Made by a program: the position numbers and the translations under genes. The notes beneath the pieces were generated by a model that saw only the letters and a program-made list of their open reading frames with translations, ran no database searches and had not been told where the DNA came from. Positions 17,888-26,475 of a stretch of DNA of 64,000 bases are shown here, piece after piece; the first letter of the stretch is position 1, and each line of letters begins with the position of its first letter. Source of the stretch: JBHJGM01 sp964405825 (GTDB lineage: Bacteria; Verrucomicrobiota; Verrucomicrobiia; Opitutales; JBHJGM01); assembly GCA_964405825.1 (NCBI GenBank), contig CAYOPI010000005.1:1-64000 (forward strand), read 5' to 3'.

Positions 17888-18958
17888 CTAGGACGCGGTG
17901 GCGGGCTCGGGCGCGGCGGCGGTGGTGCCGGTTTGTGGCAGGTTGCCCAGCCAGGCGTCAACCTGGTCCTTGAGGAAACCGACCCAGGCGGGGTGCTCGT
18001 TCAGACAGGGGATTTGCTCGAAGTCCTTGCCCCCGGCCTCAAGGAAAGACTCGCGTCCTTCCATGGAGATCTCCTCAAGCGTCTCGAGGCAGTCGGAGAC
18101 GAAGGCCGGGCAGATCACGCGCAGGCGCTCGACGCCTTCCTCGCCAAAGCGTTCCAGGGTCTGGTCGGTGTAGGGGGTGAGCCAGGGGTCGCGACCGAGG
18201 CGCGACTGGAAGGAAACGAAGTACTTGTCCTCGGCGATGCCGGCGCGTTCAACGAAGCGCTGGACCGTGGTCATGCACTGGTGGCGGTAGCAGGTGGCGT
18301 GTGCCGGATGAGGCGTGTTGCAGCAGTCCGGGCACTTCAGGCAGTGCGCGTGGGAGGGGTCGCTCTTGCGCAGGTGACGCTCGGGGATGCCGTGAAAGGA
18401 GAAAAGGAGCTTGTCGTAGGGCTCCTGCAGGTAGGGCCGGGCGGATTCGACGAGCGCCTCGATGTAGGCGGGATCCTCGTGGAAGGGCTGGAGCAGGGAG
18501 GTGTGGATCTCGGGTGCCTGGGCGGCCAGTTCCTCCATCAGGCGGACCACGACAGTCTCGTAGCTGGACATGGCGTAGTGTGGGTACAACGGGACGATGA
18601 AGAGTTCGCGGGTGCCGTTGGCCTTGAGGCGCTCAACGGCTTCGGGGATGGAGGGGCTGCCGTAGCGCATGGCCAGTTCCACGGGCACGTCGAGTCGAGC
18701 CTGCAGGGCCTTCTGGAGGGCGATGCTGGTGAGGATCAGCGGGGAGCCGTCCTCTCTCCACACGCGGCTGTAGGCCTCGGCCGATTGCTTGGGGCGAAAC
18801 GGCAGGATGAGCCCGTTGACGATGAGCCAGCGGATGGGGGCGGGGGCGTCGAGCACGCGGCGGTCCATCAGGAACTCGCGCAGGTAACGCCGCACGTCGC
18901 TGACCTTGGTCGAGTCGGGCGACCCGAGGTTGAGCAGAATAACGGCCTTGGCGGACAT
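17888..18958 (-). CDS. hemH: Ferrochelatase with cysteine-rich insert
   Basis: Inserts ferrous iron into protoporphyrin IX (last step of heme synthesis); 356 residues. The catalytic histidine is His189 in SFHGIPERH, and other family marks are YGSPSIPEAV, FQSRLGRDPWLTPYTD and CPAFVSDCLETLEEI. Between residues 206 and 228 lies an insertion with six cysteines (CLKCPDCC followed by CYRHQC). E. coli HemH lacks it. Some bacterial ferrochelatases bind a [2Fe-2S] cluster through a Cys-rich internal segment, and this insert is a candidate for that. The gene lies seven bases after hemY and 20 bases before ccsA/hemX. Confidence 0.95.
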   Translation of the reverse strand: MSAKAVILLNLGSPDSTKVSDVRRYLREFLMDRRVLDAPAPIRWLIVNGLILPFRPKQSAEAYSRVWREDGSPLILTSIALQKALQARLDVPVELAMRYGSPSIPEAVERLKANGTRELFIVPLYPHYAMSSYETVVVRLMEELAAQAPEIHTSLLQPFHEDPAYIEALVESARPYLQEPYDKLLFSFHGIPERHLRKSDPSHAHCLKCPDCCNTPHPAHATCYRHQCMTTVQRFVERAGIAEDKYFVSFQSRLGRDPWLTPYTDQTLERFGEEGVERLRVICPAFVSDCLETLEEISMEGRESFLEAGGKDFEQIPCLNEHPAWVGFLKDQVDAWLGNLPQTGTTAAAPEPATAS

Positions 18959-18965
18959 TCCCCAA

Positions 18966-20393
18966 TCAGCCCTCGGCTGGTTGGCTTGTCAATTCGGGGT
19001 CGGTTTCCACCGGAGCGGCGGTCTGCTCGTGAATGGCGGCGGCGGTGCGCAGGGCCGTCAGGATCGTCTTCTCCATGGAGATGCCGCCGATGTAGTTGCC
19101 GCAGAAGTACAGGCGCGGGAGGGCACCTTTGGCCTGGGTGATCGCCTCCAGCACGCGGTCGTAGCCCACGTTGTACTGTGGGATGGCCTGGGTCCAGGTG
19201 GTGATCTGCTCAAAAGTGGGCTCCTGGCGCAGGCCGATGAGTTCCCGCAGTTCGGACAGGACGAGTTCGCGCAGTTCGTCGTGCGGGAGCTGGGCCAGAC
19301 TGGGGCGTCTTTTGCCCCCGACGTAGGTGGTCAGGGTGACGTGGTCCTTGGGCGCGCGCATGGGGAAAATCGTCGAGGAAAACAGCGTGCCGAGAATCTT
19401 CCGGCCCTCGGCCTGCGGGACGAGGAAGCCAAAGCCATCCAGGGCATGCTGCACACCTCCGCGCGGAAGCCCGAAGACCACCGAGCTGACCGGCGGGTAG
19501 TCCACCGCGAAGACCGGCTGAAGGATCTGCGGCAGGGGATCGGGCAAGGGGAGCAACTCCAGCGCCCAGGCCGGCGCGGCCAGCAGGAGCGCATCGAATT
19601 TGCCCTCCATGGTCACATCGCGCTGCTCCCACTTGGCGGCCCAGTGCTTGCCGTCCCAGTTGAGGGCGCTGGTGAGCGCCTTGAGCACCAGGGAGGCGCC
19701 GAGTTCGGAGGCGAGGTGGGAGGTAAGGGTCTCCAGGCCGTTCTGGAAGGACCAGCTGCCTGCCTTGAAGGTGGGCCGCGCGCTGGCTTCGTTGGCCTTT
19801 TGCTCTCGGCGTTTGACCATCGCCCCCTTGATCAATCCGCCGTAATCGCGTTCGAGAGCCCAGACCTTGGGGAAGGCGTGGCGGACGGAGAGTTCCTCGG
19901 GATCGCCCGCGTAGATGCCGCCCACCATCGGGTCCAGGGCATAGCGCAGAAATTCGCGGCCGACGCGGCGCCGGGCAAAGTCGGCGAGGGATTCGTCGTC
20001 GGCGTCCCGGCGTGGGGGCGTCACGTACTCAAAGGCCAGACGGAGCTTGCCGCTCCACGAGAGCAGGGGCGAGCCGATCGCCTGTGAGGGACCCTCGGGC
20101 ACCGGTACCAGCGTGCCCCGGCGCAGAATAAAGCGCTTCTTCGCGAAGGGCCGGGTGCCCACGAGATCGTTTTCGAGCCCGATCTGCTTGATCCACTCGA
20201 GGGTACGCTCCTCGGTGACCTGCATGGTGTTGGGGCCAGTCTCGGCGAGGAAGCCTTCGGACTGAATCGACTGAATCGCGCCGCCCGGACGCGCGCCCGC
20301 CTCCAGGACCGTCACAATGTGGCCCTGCTTGCGCAGCGTCCAGCCCGCCACCAGACCGGCGAGGCCGCCGCCAACTACGAGTATGCGTCCCAT
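18966..20393 (-). CDS. hemY: Oxygen-dependent protoporphyrinogen oxidase (HemY/PPO type)
   Basis: FAD flavoprotein of 475 residues that oxidises protoporphyrinogen IX (or coproporphyrinogen) with oxygen. The FAD dinucleotide motif is VVGGGLAGLVAGWTL (residues 6-20), followed by the acidic VLEAGARPGG. The C-terminal FAD motif is LYFCGNYIGGISMEKTILTA. RYALDPMVGGIYAGDPEELSVRHAFP is the conserved substrate-side region. The absence of HemQ and the presence of HemF, HemN and HemH in the same operon favour the protoporphyrin-dependent branch. It sits 27 bases after hemN and seven bases before hemH. Confidence 0.94.
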   Translation of the reverse strand: MGRILVVGGGLAGLVAGWTLRKQGHIVTVLEAGARPGGAIQSIQSEGFLAETGPNTMQVTEERTLEWIKQIGLENDLVGTRPFAKKRFILRRGTLVPVPEGPSQAIGSPLLSWSGKLRLAFEYVTPPRRDADDESLADFARRRVGREFLRYALDPMVGGIYAGDPEELSVRHAFPKVWALERDYGGLIKGAMVKRREQKANEASARPTFKAGSWSFQNGLETLTSHLASELGASLVLKALTSALNWDGKHWAAKWEQRDVTMEGKFDALLLAAPAWALELLPLPDPLPQILQPVFAVDYPPVSSVVFGLPRGGVQHALDGFGFLVPQAEGRKILGTLFSSTIFPMRAPKDHVTLTTYVGGKRRPSLAQLPHDELRELVLSELRELIGLRQEPTFEQITTWTQAIPQYNVGYDRVLEAITQAKGALPRLYFCGNYIGGISMEKTILTALRTAAAIHEQTAAPVETDPELTSQPAEG

Positions 20394-20420
20394 GCGTCAG
20401 GAATCAGCCAGGTAAAACAA

Positions 20421-21800
20421 TCAGATGGTGCGGGAGAAGCGGCGTTCGGGGGCCTGCCCGCGGTTGAGGTAGGCATCGAAGGCCATGGCGATGTTGCGGA
20501 TGAGCAGACGCCCGGCCGGGAGCACGCGCAGACGGCCCTTTTCAAGGGACAGCAGGCCGTCGTTGACGAGGGGCTGAAGGCTGATCAGCTCCTCGGAAAA
20601 GTGCGCGGAAAAGTTCACGTCAAAGCATTCCTCGACCGCTTTGGGGTCCAGCTCAAGCTGGCACATCAAGGTGGTGACAACATAACGACGCAAGCGATCT
20701 TCGTCGGTCAGGACAATTCCGCGGTCGATCGGCAGATTGCCGGCCTCGACGTGTAACCGATAGTCAGCCAGGGTCTTACAATTCTGGTGGTAGGTGCGCT
20801 CGGTCTGCGAGATGGCGGAGATGCCGAAAGCGCAGATGTCGGCGCCCGCCCGGGTGCTGTAGCCCTGGAAGTTGCGCTGGAGGGTGCCGGCCTGCTGGGC
20901 GCGGACCAACTCGTCACCGGCGCGGGCAAAGTGGTCCATACCCACGGGGACGAAGCCGGTGGCGATGAGATGGCTGTAGATGGTGCGCAGCAACTCGAGC
21001 TTGGTCTCGGCGTCGGGCAGGCCCTCGCGCTCGAGCAGCTTCTGGGCGGGTTTGATCCAGGGCACGTGCGCGTAGCTGAAGATGGCGAGGCGGTCGGGTT
21101 TCAGGGCGGTGACCGCGGCGAGGGTTTCCTCGAAGGAACGCGGGCTCTGATGCGGCAGGCCGTAGACCAGGTCGACGTTGACCGACTCGAAGCCGTGCTG
21201 GCGCAGGAGGGCCATGGCCTTCTGATTGAGGGAGTGGTCCTGGCGGCGGTGGATGGCTTTCTGGACGTCCTCGTGGATGTCCTGCACGCCGAAGGAGGCA
21301 CGGTTGAAGCCGATTTCGGCAAACGCGGTGACGTGCTCGGGCTGGAGCGTGCGGGGGTCCAGCTCGACAGAGGCCTCCAGTTCGGTGTCGAAGCGGAAGT
21401 GCCGCCGCAGGACCTGGCCGAGATGGCGAATCTGCCCGGGGGTGAGGAAGTTGGGCGTGCCCCCGCCAAAGTGCAGCTGCACGACCGGCCGGTCGGGCTT
21501 CAGTTCGGAGGCGACCCGCGCGATCTCCTGCTCGACCAGCGACAGGTATTCGCCGGCCTGGTCGCGGCTGCGCGTGATGATGGTGTTGCAGCCGCAGAAC
21601 CAGCACAGGCTCTCGCAAAAGGGCAGGTGCACGTAGAGCGAGAGCGGCCCCTGCCCCTCGCGCAGGGCGGCCAGCAGGGCTTTGCGGTCGACGTCCTCGC
21701 GGAATTGGGTGGCCGGCGGATAGGAGGTGTAGCGCGGCCCGGGCTGGTTGTACTTGCGGACCAGATCCAGGTCGATGGCAGGTGGCTTGCGCAGGTCCAT
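20421..21800 (-). CDS. hemN: Oxygen-independent coproporphyrinogen III dehydrogenase
   Basis: Radical-SAM enzyme of 459 residues that decarboxylates coproporphyrinogen III under low oxygen. The cluster motif is CESLCWFCGC (Cys62, 66, 69 and 71), the CX3CX2CXC form specific to true HemN. Other marks are YTSYPPATQF near the N-terminus, HFGGGTPNFL and a HemN C-terminal domain. The N-terminal YNQPGPRYTSYP is the trip-wire region separating HemN from HemW-like paralogs. Its ATG overlaps the hemE stop as ATGA, so the two are translationally coupled. With hemF in the same operon, the cell can carry out this step with or without oxygen. Confidence 0.96.
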   Translation of the reverse strand: MDLRKPPAIDLDLVRKYNQPGPRYTSYPPATQFREDVDRKALLAALREGQGPLSLYVHLPFCESLCWFCGCNTIITRSRDQAGEYLSLVEQEIARVASELKPDRPVVQLHFGGGTPNFLTPGQIRHLGQVLRRHFRFDTELEASVELDPRTLQPEHVTAFAEIGFNRASFGVQDIHEDVQKAIHRRQDHSLNQKAMALLRQHGFESVNVDLVYGLPHQSPRSFEETLAAVTALKPDRLAIFSYAHVPWIKPAQKLLEREGLPDAETKLELLRTIYSHLIATGFVPVGMDHFARAGDELVRAQQAGTLQRNFQGYSTRAGADICAFGISAISQTERTYHQNCKTLADYRLHVEAGNLPIDRGIVLTDEDRLRRYVVTTLMCQLELDPKAVEECFDVNFSAHFSEELISLQPLVNDGLLSLEKGRLRVLPAGRLLIRNIAMAFDAYLNRGQAPERRFSRTI

Positions 21801-22840
21801 CAGGCGAATTCCGTAGCGGCCTGGACCATCGCCTCGACGCAGTCAATGCGTCCGGTGGGCAGGATGCCGTGGCCGAGGTTGAGGATGTGGCCGGGGCGCC
21901 CGCGCATGGACTCCAGCAGTTCGACGGTGGCCGCGCGCACGCGCTCGGGCGAGGTCTGCAGCAGAACCGGGTCGAGGTTGCCCTGCACGGCGCAGTCCCG
22001 GGGCAAGGTTTCGGCCGCGTGGCGCAGGTTGACCGTCCAGTCCAGGCTGTGGATCTGCGCGCCGCAGGCCGGGAGGGCGCCGAGGTTGCCGCCCTGGCCG
22101 CGGGCAAAGACGATGACCGGCACCTCGGGGGGGACCTGGGCGACGACGCGGGCGATCCACTTCAGCGAGAGTTCATGGTAGGCGTTGGCCGGGCAGAGGC
22201 CGCCGAAGCTGTCGAAGACCTGCAGGGCGTCCGCGCCGGCTTCGGCCTGCAGGCGCAGGTAACGTCCGCAGGCATCGGCGAGGGTTTCCATGAGCTTCTC
22301 GAAGCGCTCCGGCTCGTTGTAGGCAAAGGAGCGGGCGTCGTTGCCCTTGGCCTGGCTGCCGCCTTCAAGCAGGTAGACGGCGAGGGTCCAGGGGGCGCCG
22401 CAGAAGCCGAGCAGAGCGGTTTCGGGAAGGGCTTCGCGCAGCTGACCGAGCGCCTGGGACGTGTAGGCCAGCTTTTCCTCGAGGCCGTCGGGATCGAGAG
22501 CCTGCAGACGGTCGGGCGCGTCGAGAAAGCGTTCCATCGCGATGCCGCCTTCCTCGCGGAAACGGTAGGGCGCGCCCAGGGCCTCGGGGATGACCAGAAT
22601 GTCGCTGAAGAGGATGGCCGCATCCAGGGCGAAGCGGCGCAGGGGCTGCCGGGTGACCTCCACGGCCAGTTCGGGCGTGCGTACCATCTCGACAAAGGAG
22701 TGCTGCTGTTTGAGGGCGCGGTACTCGGGCAGGTAACGGCCCGCCTGGCGCATGATCCATACCGGCGGACGCTCCAGTGCCTGACAGCGACAAGCCCGCC
22801 GGAAACGCTCCCGCGAGGTGATGGCCTCCACAACCTCCAT
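21800..22840 (-). CDS. hemE: Uroporphyrinogen decarboxylase
   Basis: Removes four carboxyl groups from uroporphyrinogen III to give coproporphyrinogen III; 346 residues, normal length. The true HemE N-terminal signature PPVWIMRQAGRYLPEYR is intact, as are FSDILVIPEALG, GFCGAPWTLAVYLLEG and the C-terminal LNLGHGILP. This separates it from the four URO-D-fold relatives near the right end of the window, which lack these motifs. The ATG at 22840 gives MEVVEAITSRERF. A longer reading to 22882 would overlap hemF. It follows hemF after 11 bases and overlaps hemN. Confidence 0.97.
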   Translation of the reverse strand: MEVVEAITSRERFRRACRCQALERPPVWIMRQAGRYLPEYRALKQQHSFVEMVRTPELAVEVTRQPLRRFALDAAILFSDILVIPEALGAPYRFREEGGIAMERFLDAPDRLQALDPDGLEEKLAYTSQALGQLREALPETALLGFCGAPWTLAVYLLEGGSQAKGNDARSFAYNEPERFEKLMETLADACGRYLRLQAEAGADALQVFDSFGGLCPANAYHELSLKWIARVVAQVPPEVPVIVFARGQGGNLGALPACGAQIHSLDWTVNLRHAAETLPRDCAVQGNLDPVLLQTSPERVRAATVELLESMRGRPGHILNLGHGILPTGRIDCVEAMVQAATEFA

Positions 22841-22851
22841 TGGGTGAGAGA

Positions 22852-23838
22852 CTAGGGGAACTCGGGCAGCTCCGCAAGCCACTCACGCGGCTTGAGATAA
22901 CGTTCGGCCAGAACGGCCTCGCGCGAGCCGGGTTCAGGCTCGAAGCGATAGTGCCAGCCGGCCATTGGCGGCAGGGACATAAGGATGCTCTCGATGCGTC
23001 CGCCGCTTTGCAGGCCAAAGAGCGTGCCGCGGTCGTAGACGAGGTTGAACTCCACGTAGCGCCCGCGCCGGTAGAGCTGGAAGGCGCGCTCGCGCTGGGT
23101 CCAGGGCCTCTGCCAGCGCCGCTCCACGATGGCGCCGGAGGCCTCGCCGTAGGCCTGCCCGACGCGGTTGGCCAGGGCCAGACTGTGCTCGAAGCCGCGC
23201 TCGCTGAAGTCATCGAAGAAGAGCCCGCCCACGCCCCGAGTCTCCTTGCGGTGCGGCAGGTAGAAGTAGGCGTCGCAGTCGGCCTTGAAGCGTGGGTAGA
23301 GGTCCTCGCCAAAGGGGCGGCAGGCCTCGCGGGCGGCTTCGTGCCAGGCGCGGATATCAGCGTCCACGGGGTAGTAGGGGGTCAGATCGAAGCCGCCGCC
23401 AAACCACCAGTCCGCCGGCTGGCCTTCCTTTTCGGCCTGGAAGAAGCGCACGTTGGCGTGGGAGGTGGGCACGTGGGGGTTGCGCGGGTGGATCACCACC
23501 GAGACGCCGATCGCGCGGAAGCGTGCGCCGGCCAGGTGTGGGCGCCGCTCGGTGGCCGAGGGCGGCAGCGAGCTTCCCTGAACGTCGGAGAAATTCACCC
23601 CGGCTTTCTCGAAGATGGCGCCCTCCTCCAGGACGCGCGTGCGGCCCTCGCCCTGCAGACCGCTGCCCGAGCCCACCAGGCGCTGCCAGTCGTCGTGTCG
23701 AAACTCCGTGGGCGCATGGCCGTGGCGGGCTTCGCGTTCGAACGACTCCAGGCGCGCGCACAGGTCGGCCTGCAGTTTCAGAAAGTCGGCTTTGACGCGG
23801 GAAGGGTCGGGTGCTTCTGTCGGCACTCCCGAACGCAT
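22852..23838 (-). CDS. hemF: Oxygen-dependent coproporphyrinogen III oxidase
   Basis: Aerobic oxidative decarboxylase of 328 residues, first gene of the heme operon. Conserved blocks are AGVNFSDVQG, SVVIHPRNPHVPTSHANVRFF, WWFGGGFDLTPYY, GGLFFDDF, ERAFQLYRRGRYVEFNLVYDRGT and GRIESILMSLPP. The ATG at 23838 was chosen over an in-frame TTG at 23907. It aligns with the E. coli N-terminus and has an AGGAG ribosome binding site about four bases upstream. The divergent acyltransferase gene starts 49 bases away, so the operon promoter should lie in or near that short gap. Confidence 0.95.
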   Translation of the reverse strand: MRSGVPTEAPDPSRVKADFLKLQADLCARLESFEREARHGHAPTEFRHDDWQRLVGSGSGLQGEGRTRVLEEGAIFEKAGVNFSDVQGSSLPPSATERRPHLAGARFRAIGVSVVIHPRNPHVPTSHANVRFFQAEKEGQPADWWFGGGFDLTPYYPVDADIRAWHEAAREACRPFGEDLYPRFKADCDAYFYLPHRKETRGVGGLFFDDFSERGFEHSLALANRVGQAYGEASGAIVERRWQRPWTQRERAFQLYRRGRYVEFNLVYDRGTLFGLQSGGRIESILMSLPPMAGWHYRFEPEPGSREAVLAERYLKPREWLAELPEFP

Positions 23839-23887
23839 ACGCTCCTGAGCCTCCAAGGCAAGGCCCCTGAACCACGCCCGCGCTTCC

Positions 23888-24568
23888 GTGCTGCCCGCCC
23901 GCCACAACCAGTTTCTCTCGGCCTTGCTGATTTACTACCTGCGGCGGCTGTTCCGGCGGCACTTTCGGGGCATCTACGTGGCCGGCGAGGCGGGGACGCA
24001 GGACTTTCTGGAGCAGCCCGGCAGCTACCCGCTGATTTTCTTCAGCAACCACCAGACGTGGTGGGACGGCTTCTTTGAGCTGCCGCTGATCCGCCAGTTC
24101 CGGATGTTTCCCTTCCTGATGATGGAGGAAAAGAACCTGCAGCGGCTGAAGTTCTTCCGCAATACGGGGGTCTTCGGGGTTGATCTGGACTCACCGCGCG
24201 AGCGCGCCAGGGGGTTGCTCTACGCGACGCGGATCCTGCGCAACGTGCCCGAGGGTCAGCGGCGGGCGCTGTTCCTGTACCCGCACGGGCGAATCGTCAG
24301 TCCGCACGAGCCGTGGCCGCATTTCCTGGGTGGTCTGGAGGTGCTCCTGCGCAAGAGTCCGGCAACGGCGGCGGTGCCGGTCTACAAGCGCATTCTCTTT
24401 GGCAACACGCCCTTGCCGGAAGTCTCCCTGTACGTGGGCAAACCGCTTGCTCGCGATTCCAATCCGGGGACGGCGGACCTGGAGCAGGCGCTGCTGGACA
24501 CCGGCGAGCGACAGGCGCGCTTTCTGGGGGAGGCCGACTGGACTCAACGCAGCCAACGCTGGCTCTGA
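23888..24568 (+). CDS. PlsC-like 1-acylglycerol-phosphate acyltransferase family protein
   Basis: A 226-residue membrane-associated acyltransferase. The HX4D catalytic motif is visible as SNHQTWWDG (His55, Asp60), and the substrate-phosphate motif is a variant, LFLYPHGRIV. A basic amphipathic helix (LLIYYLRRLFRRHF) near the N-terminus probably anchors it to the membrane. The family acylates lysophosphatidic acid, but glycosyl-acyl variants exist and the acceptor cannot be fixed here. It starts with GTG at 23888, divergent from hemF. maf follows after three bases, as first of a five-gene overlapping run. Confidence 0.82.
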   Translation: MLPARHNQFLSALLIYYLRRLFRRHFRGIYVAGEAGTQDFLEQPGSYPLIFFSNHQTWWDGFFELPLIRQFRMFPFLMMEEKNLQRLKFFRNTGVFGVDLDSPRERARGLLYATRILRNVPEGQRRALFLYPHGRIVSPHEPWPHFLGGLEVLLRKSPATAAVPVYKRILFGNTPLPEVSLYVGKPLARDSNPGTADLEQALLDTGERQARFLGEADWTQRSQRWL

Positions 24569-24571
24569 ACG

Positions 24572-25198
24572 ATGACGGCCAATGCCCAGTCCGAGGCGAC
24601 GCCCCCGCTGCTGATCCTGGCCTCGGCCTCACCCCGGCGCCGTCATCTGTTGGGCACGCTGGGCCTGCGTTTCGAGGTGCGGCCGGCCCACATCGACGAG
24701 AACGAGTCGACCGACGCGGCCCCGGGGCCCCTGGTTCTGGAGAATGCCCGGCGCAAGGCCGAAGCAGTGGCAGCGCTGCATCCCGAGGCGATCGTGCTGG
24801 GCTCGGACACCGTGGTGGCGCTGGACGGGGCCCTCCTGCACAAGCCGGCCGACCTGAACGAGGCGCGGGCGATGCTGGGGCGACTCTCGGGGCGGACCCA
24901 CGTTGTCCACACCGGCGTGCAACTTCTGGGGCCCTCGCGGGGTCTATCCGATGGAGCGACGGTGACCAGCGAGGTGGTATTCAAAGTGCTGAACAGGCGG
25001 ACGATCGACGCCTACTTGAAGGTGGTGAATCCGCTGGACAAGGCAGGCGGCTACGGCATTCAGGAGGGACGCGATTTGATTATTGAAACGTACCGGGGGT
25101 CTCTGGCCAACATCATGGGACTGCCCGTGGAGCACCTCAAGGAACGTTTGCAGTCTCTGGGCCTGTGGGACATATTGCGCCAAAGCAAAGCTGACTGA
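24572..25198 (+). CDS. maf: Maf-family nucleoside triphosphate pyrophosphatase
   Basis: House-cleaning pyrophosphatase of 208 residues hydrolysing non-canonical nucleotides or dTTP/UTP to the monophosphate. The P-loop-like ASASPRR (residues 17-23), the metal-binding GSDTVVALDG (Asp79) and the family motif LDKAGGYGIQ are all present. GYGIQ places it with the dTTP/UTP pyrophosphatase (YhdE-like) group. Its stop overlaps the start of the TonB-like gene as TGATG. Confidence 0.94.
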   Translation: MTANAQSEATPPLLILASASPRRRHLLGTLGLRFEVRPAHIDENESTDAAPGPLVLENARRKAEAVAALHPEAIVLGSDTVVALDGALLHKPADLNEARAMLGRLSGRTHVVHTGVQLLGPSRGLSDGATVTSEVVFKVLNRRTIDAYLKVVNPLDKAGGYGIQEGRDLIIETYRGSLANIMGLPVEHLKERLQSLGLWDILRQSKAD

Positions 25199-26475
25199 TG
25201 CCGCCTCCGCGTTCAACCCGTCGCCGTTCCCGCCGCACGCGTGCGCCCCGCGCCCCGGGCCAGCCGCCAACCCAGTGGCAGTTGCTGGAGCGCCCGCTGG
25301 TGGCCTCCCGCGTGAGCAAACAGGCGCTGGCCGCCGGGCTGATCGCGAGCTTCCTGCTCAACCTGGGCCTGATCTGGATCGCCATCGTCACGCTCAGCGA
25401 CGTGCTCAACGAGACCAACGACGACCTCTTTCGCAGCACAGCGGGGGCCTCTTTGGAACTGGGCCTGACGCTCAACACGCCAAAGAAATCCGTGGAGCCG
25501 GAGGTCGAGGAACTGGTGCCGGTGCCCGTTCCGGTAAAGCCGGAGTACGTCGAGGCCAATCCCGACGCCAACAACGACTTTGCGCCGGAGGAAACCATGC
25601 AGGAGTCTTTCCAGAACCAGGTCGCCGCGCAGGAGGACCCGGACTTTCTGGCCGAGGGCGAGATGCCGACGATCGAGGATGGTGAGGTCGAGAACTCGCC
25701 GAAGATTGTGACGGGTTCGCTGGAGGACCCGTCCCCGCCAACTGCCCCGCAGGGTGAGCCGGTACCGCCGCAGCCGGACGCTCAGCCTGAGCCCGAGCCG
25801 GCTCAGACCCCGCCGCCGTCGCCTCCGCCCGCCCCCGATTTTCTGCAGCAGGAGCCCCAGACGCCGGAGGGGCCGGGGAGCACGCCGTTTGAACCCAGCG
25901 AGAACCCCGAGCCAGTGGAAGAACCGGTCGAACGCCTCGTGGATTTGTTCCTGCCGGAGGTGCCACCGGTCGAACAGCCTGCCGATCAGCCTTCCGAGCA
26001 GACTCGGCCCAGCGAGGTCGAAGAGCTTCCCAGCGAGCGCACGGCACAGACCGGCTTGCCGGATCCGCGTCCGCGTCCCCGTCTGGATGCAGCGCAGGTG
26101 CCCACGGGCATGACGCGCATCAGCGACAGCGTGGCCGCCCGCGCCGGGGCCATGGCGGTGAATTCGCGCCTGTCAAAATTTGGCCTCTACAACCAGCGCT
26201 TCAACGAAGCCATCTACCGCCGCTGGATCCTGAAGCTGGAGAACTACCCCTTCACCCCGTCGGACAGCGGTTCGAAAGTCGTGGTGACCGGCGAGCTGGA
26301 TCCGAACGGCAACGTGCACAACCTGCGCGTGGTCGAGAGCAACGGTACGCGGCAGTTCACCCTCATCTGCGAGGACGCGATCTTTGAAAACGCCCCGTAC
26401 GGCCCCTGGACCGAGGACATGTTGCGTGTCTTTGGTGAGCGCGAGACCTTTTCGGTGACGTTCCGCATCCGTTGA
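25198..26475 (+). CDS. TonB-like proline-rich periplasm-spanning protein
   Basis: A 425-residue protein with a basic cytoplasmic N-terminus, one transmembrane helix (about residues 43-66), a long Pro/Glu-rich periplasmic region (about 95-300) and a small C-terminal globular domain (about 320-425). The last domain, with YRRWILKLENYPFTPSDSG, GELDPNGNVHNLRVVESNG and ending FSVTFRIR, fits a TonB/TolA C-terminal-like fold. The layout is that of TonB or TolA: inner-membrane anchor, stiff spacer, and a domain that touches outer-membrane partners. No exbB/exbD or tolQ/tolR genes are adjacent, so energy coupling is not shown. It is embedded by stop/start overlap between maf and rluA. Confidence 0.7.
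   Translation: MPPPRSTRRRSRRTRAPRAPGQPPTQWQLLERPLVASRVSKQALAAGLIASFLLNLGLIWIAIVTLSDVLNETNDDLFRSTAGASLELGLTLNTPKKSVEPEVEELVPVPVPVKPEYVEANPDANNDFAPEETMQESFQNQVAAQEDPDFLAEGEMPTIEDGEVENSPKIVTGSLEDPSPPTAPQGEPVPPQPDAQPEPEPAQTPPPSPPPAPDFLQQEPQTPEGPGSTPFEPSENPEPVEEPVERLVDLFLPEVPPVEQPADQPSEQTRPSEVEELPSERTAQTGLPDPRPRPRLDAAQVPTGMTRISDSVAARAGAMAVNSRLSKFGLYNQRFNEAIYRRWILKLENYPFTPSDSGSKVVVTGELDPNGNVHNLRVVESNGTRQFTLICEDAIFENAPYGPWTEDMLRVFGERETFSVTFRIR

Noticed and set aside
21800..22840. hemE as another corrinoid methyltransferase-like URO-D protein
   Set aside because: It carries the full HemE substrate-site signature and lies in the heme operon, so it is the true decarboxylase; only the paralogs beyond 52 kb are MtaA-like.
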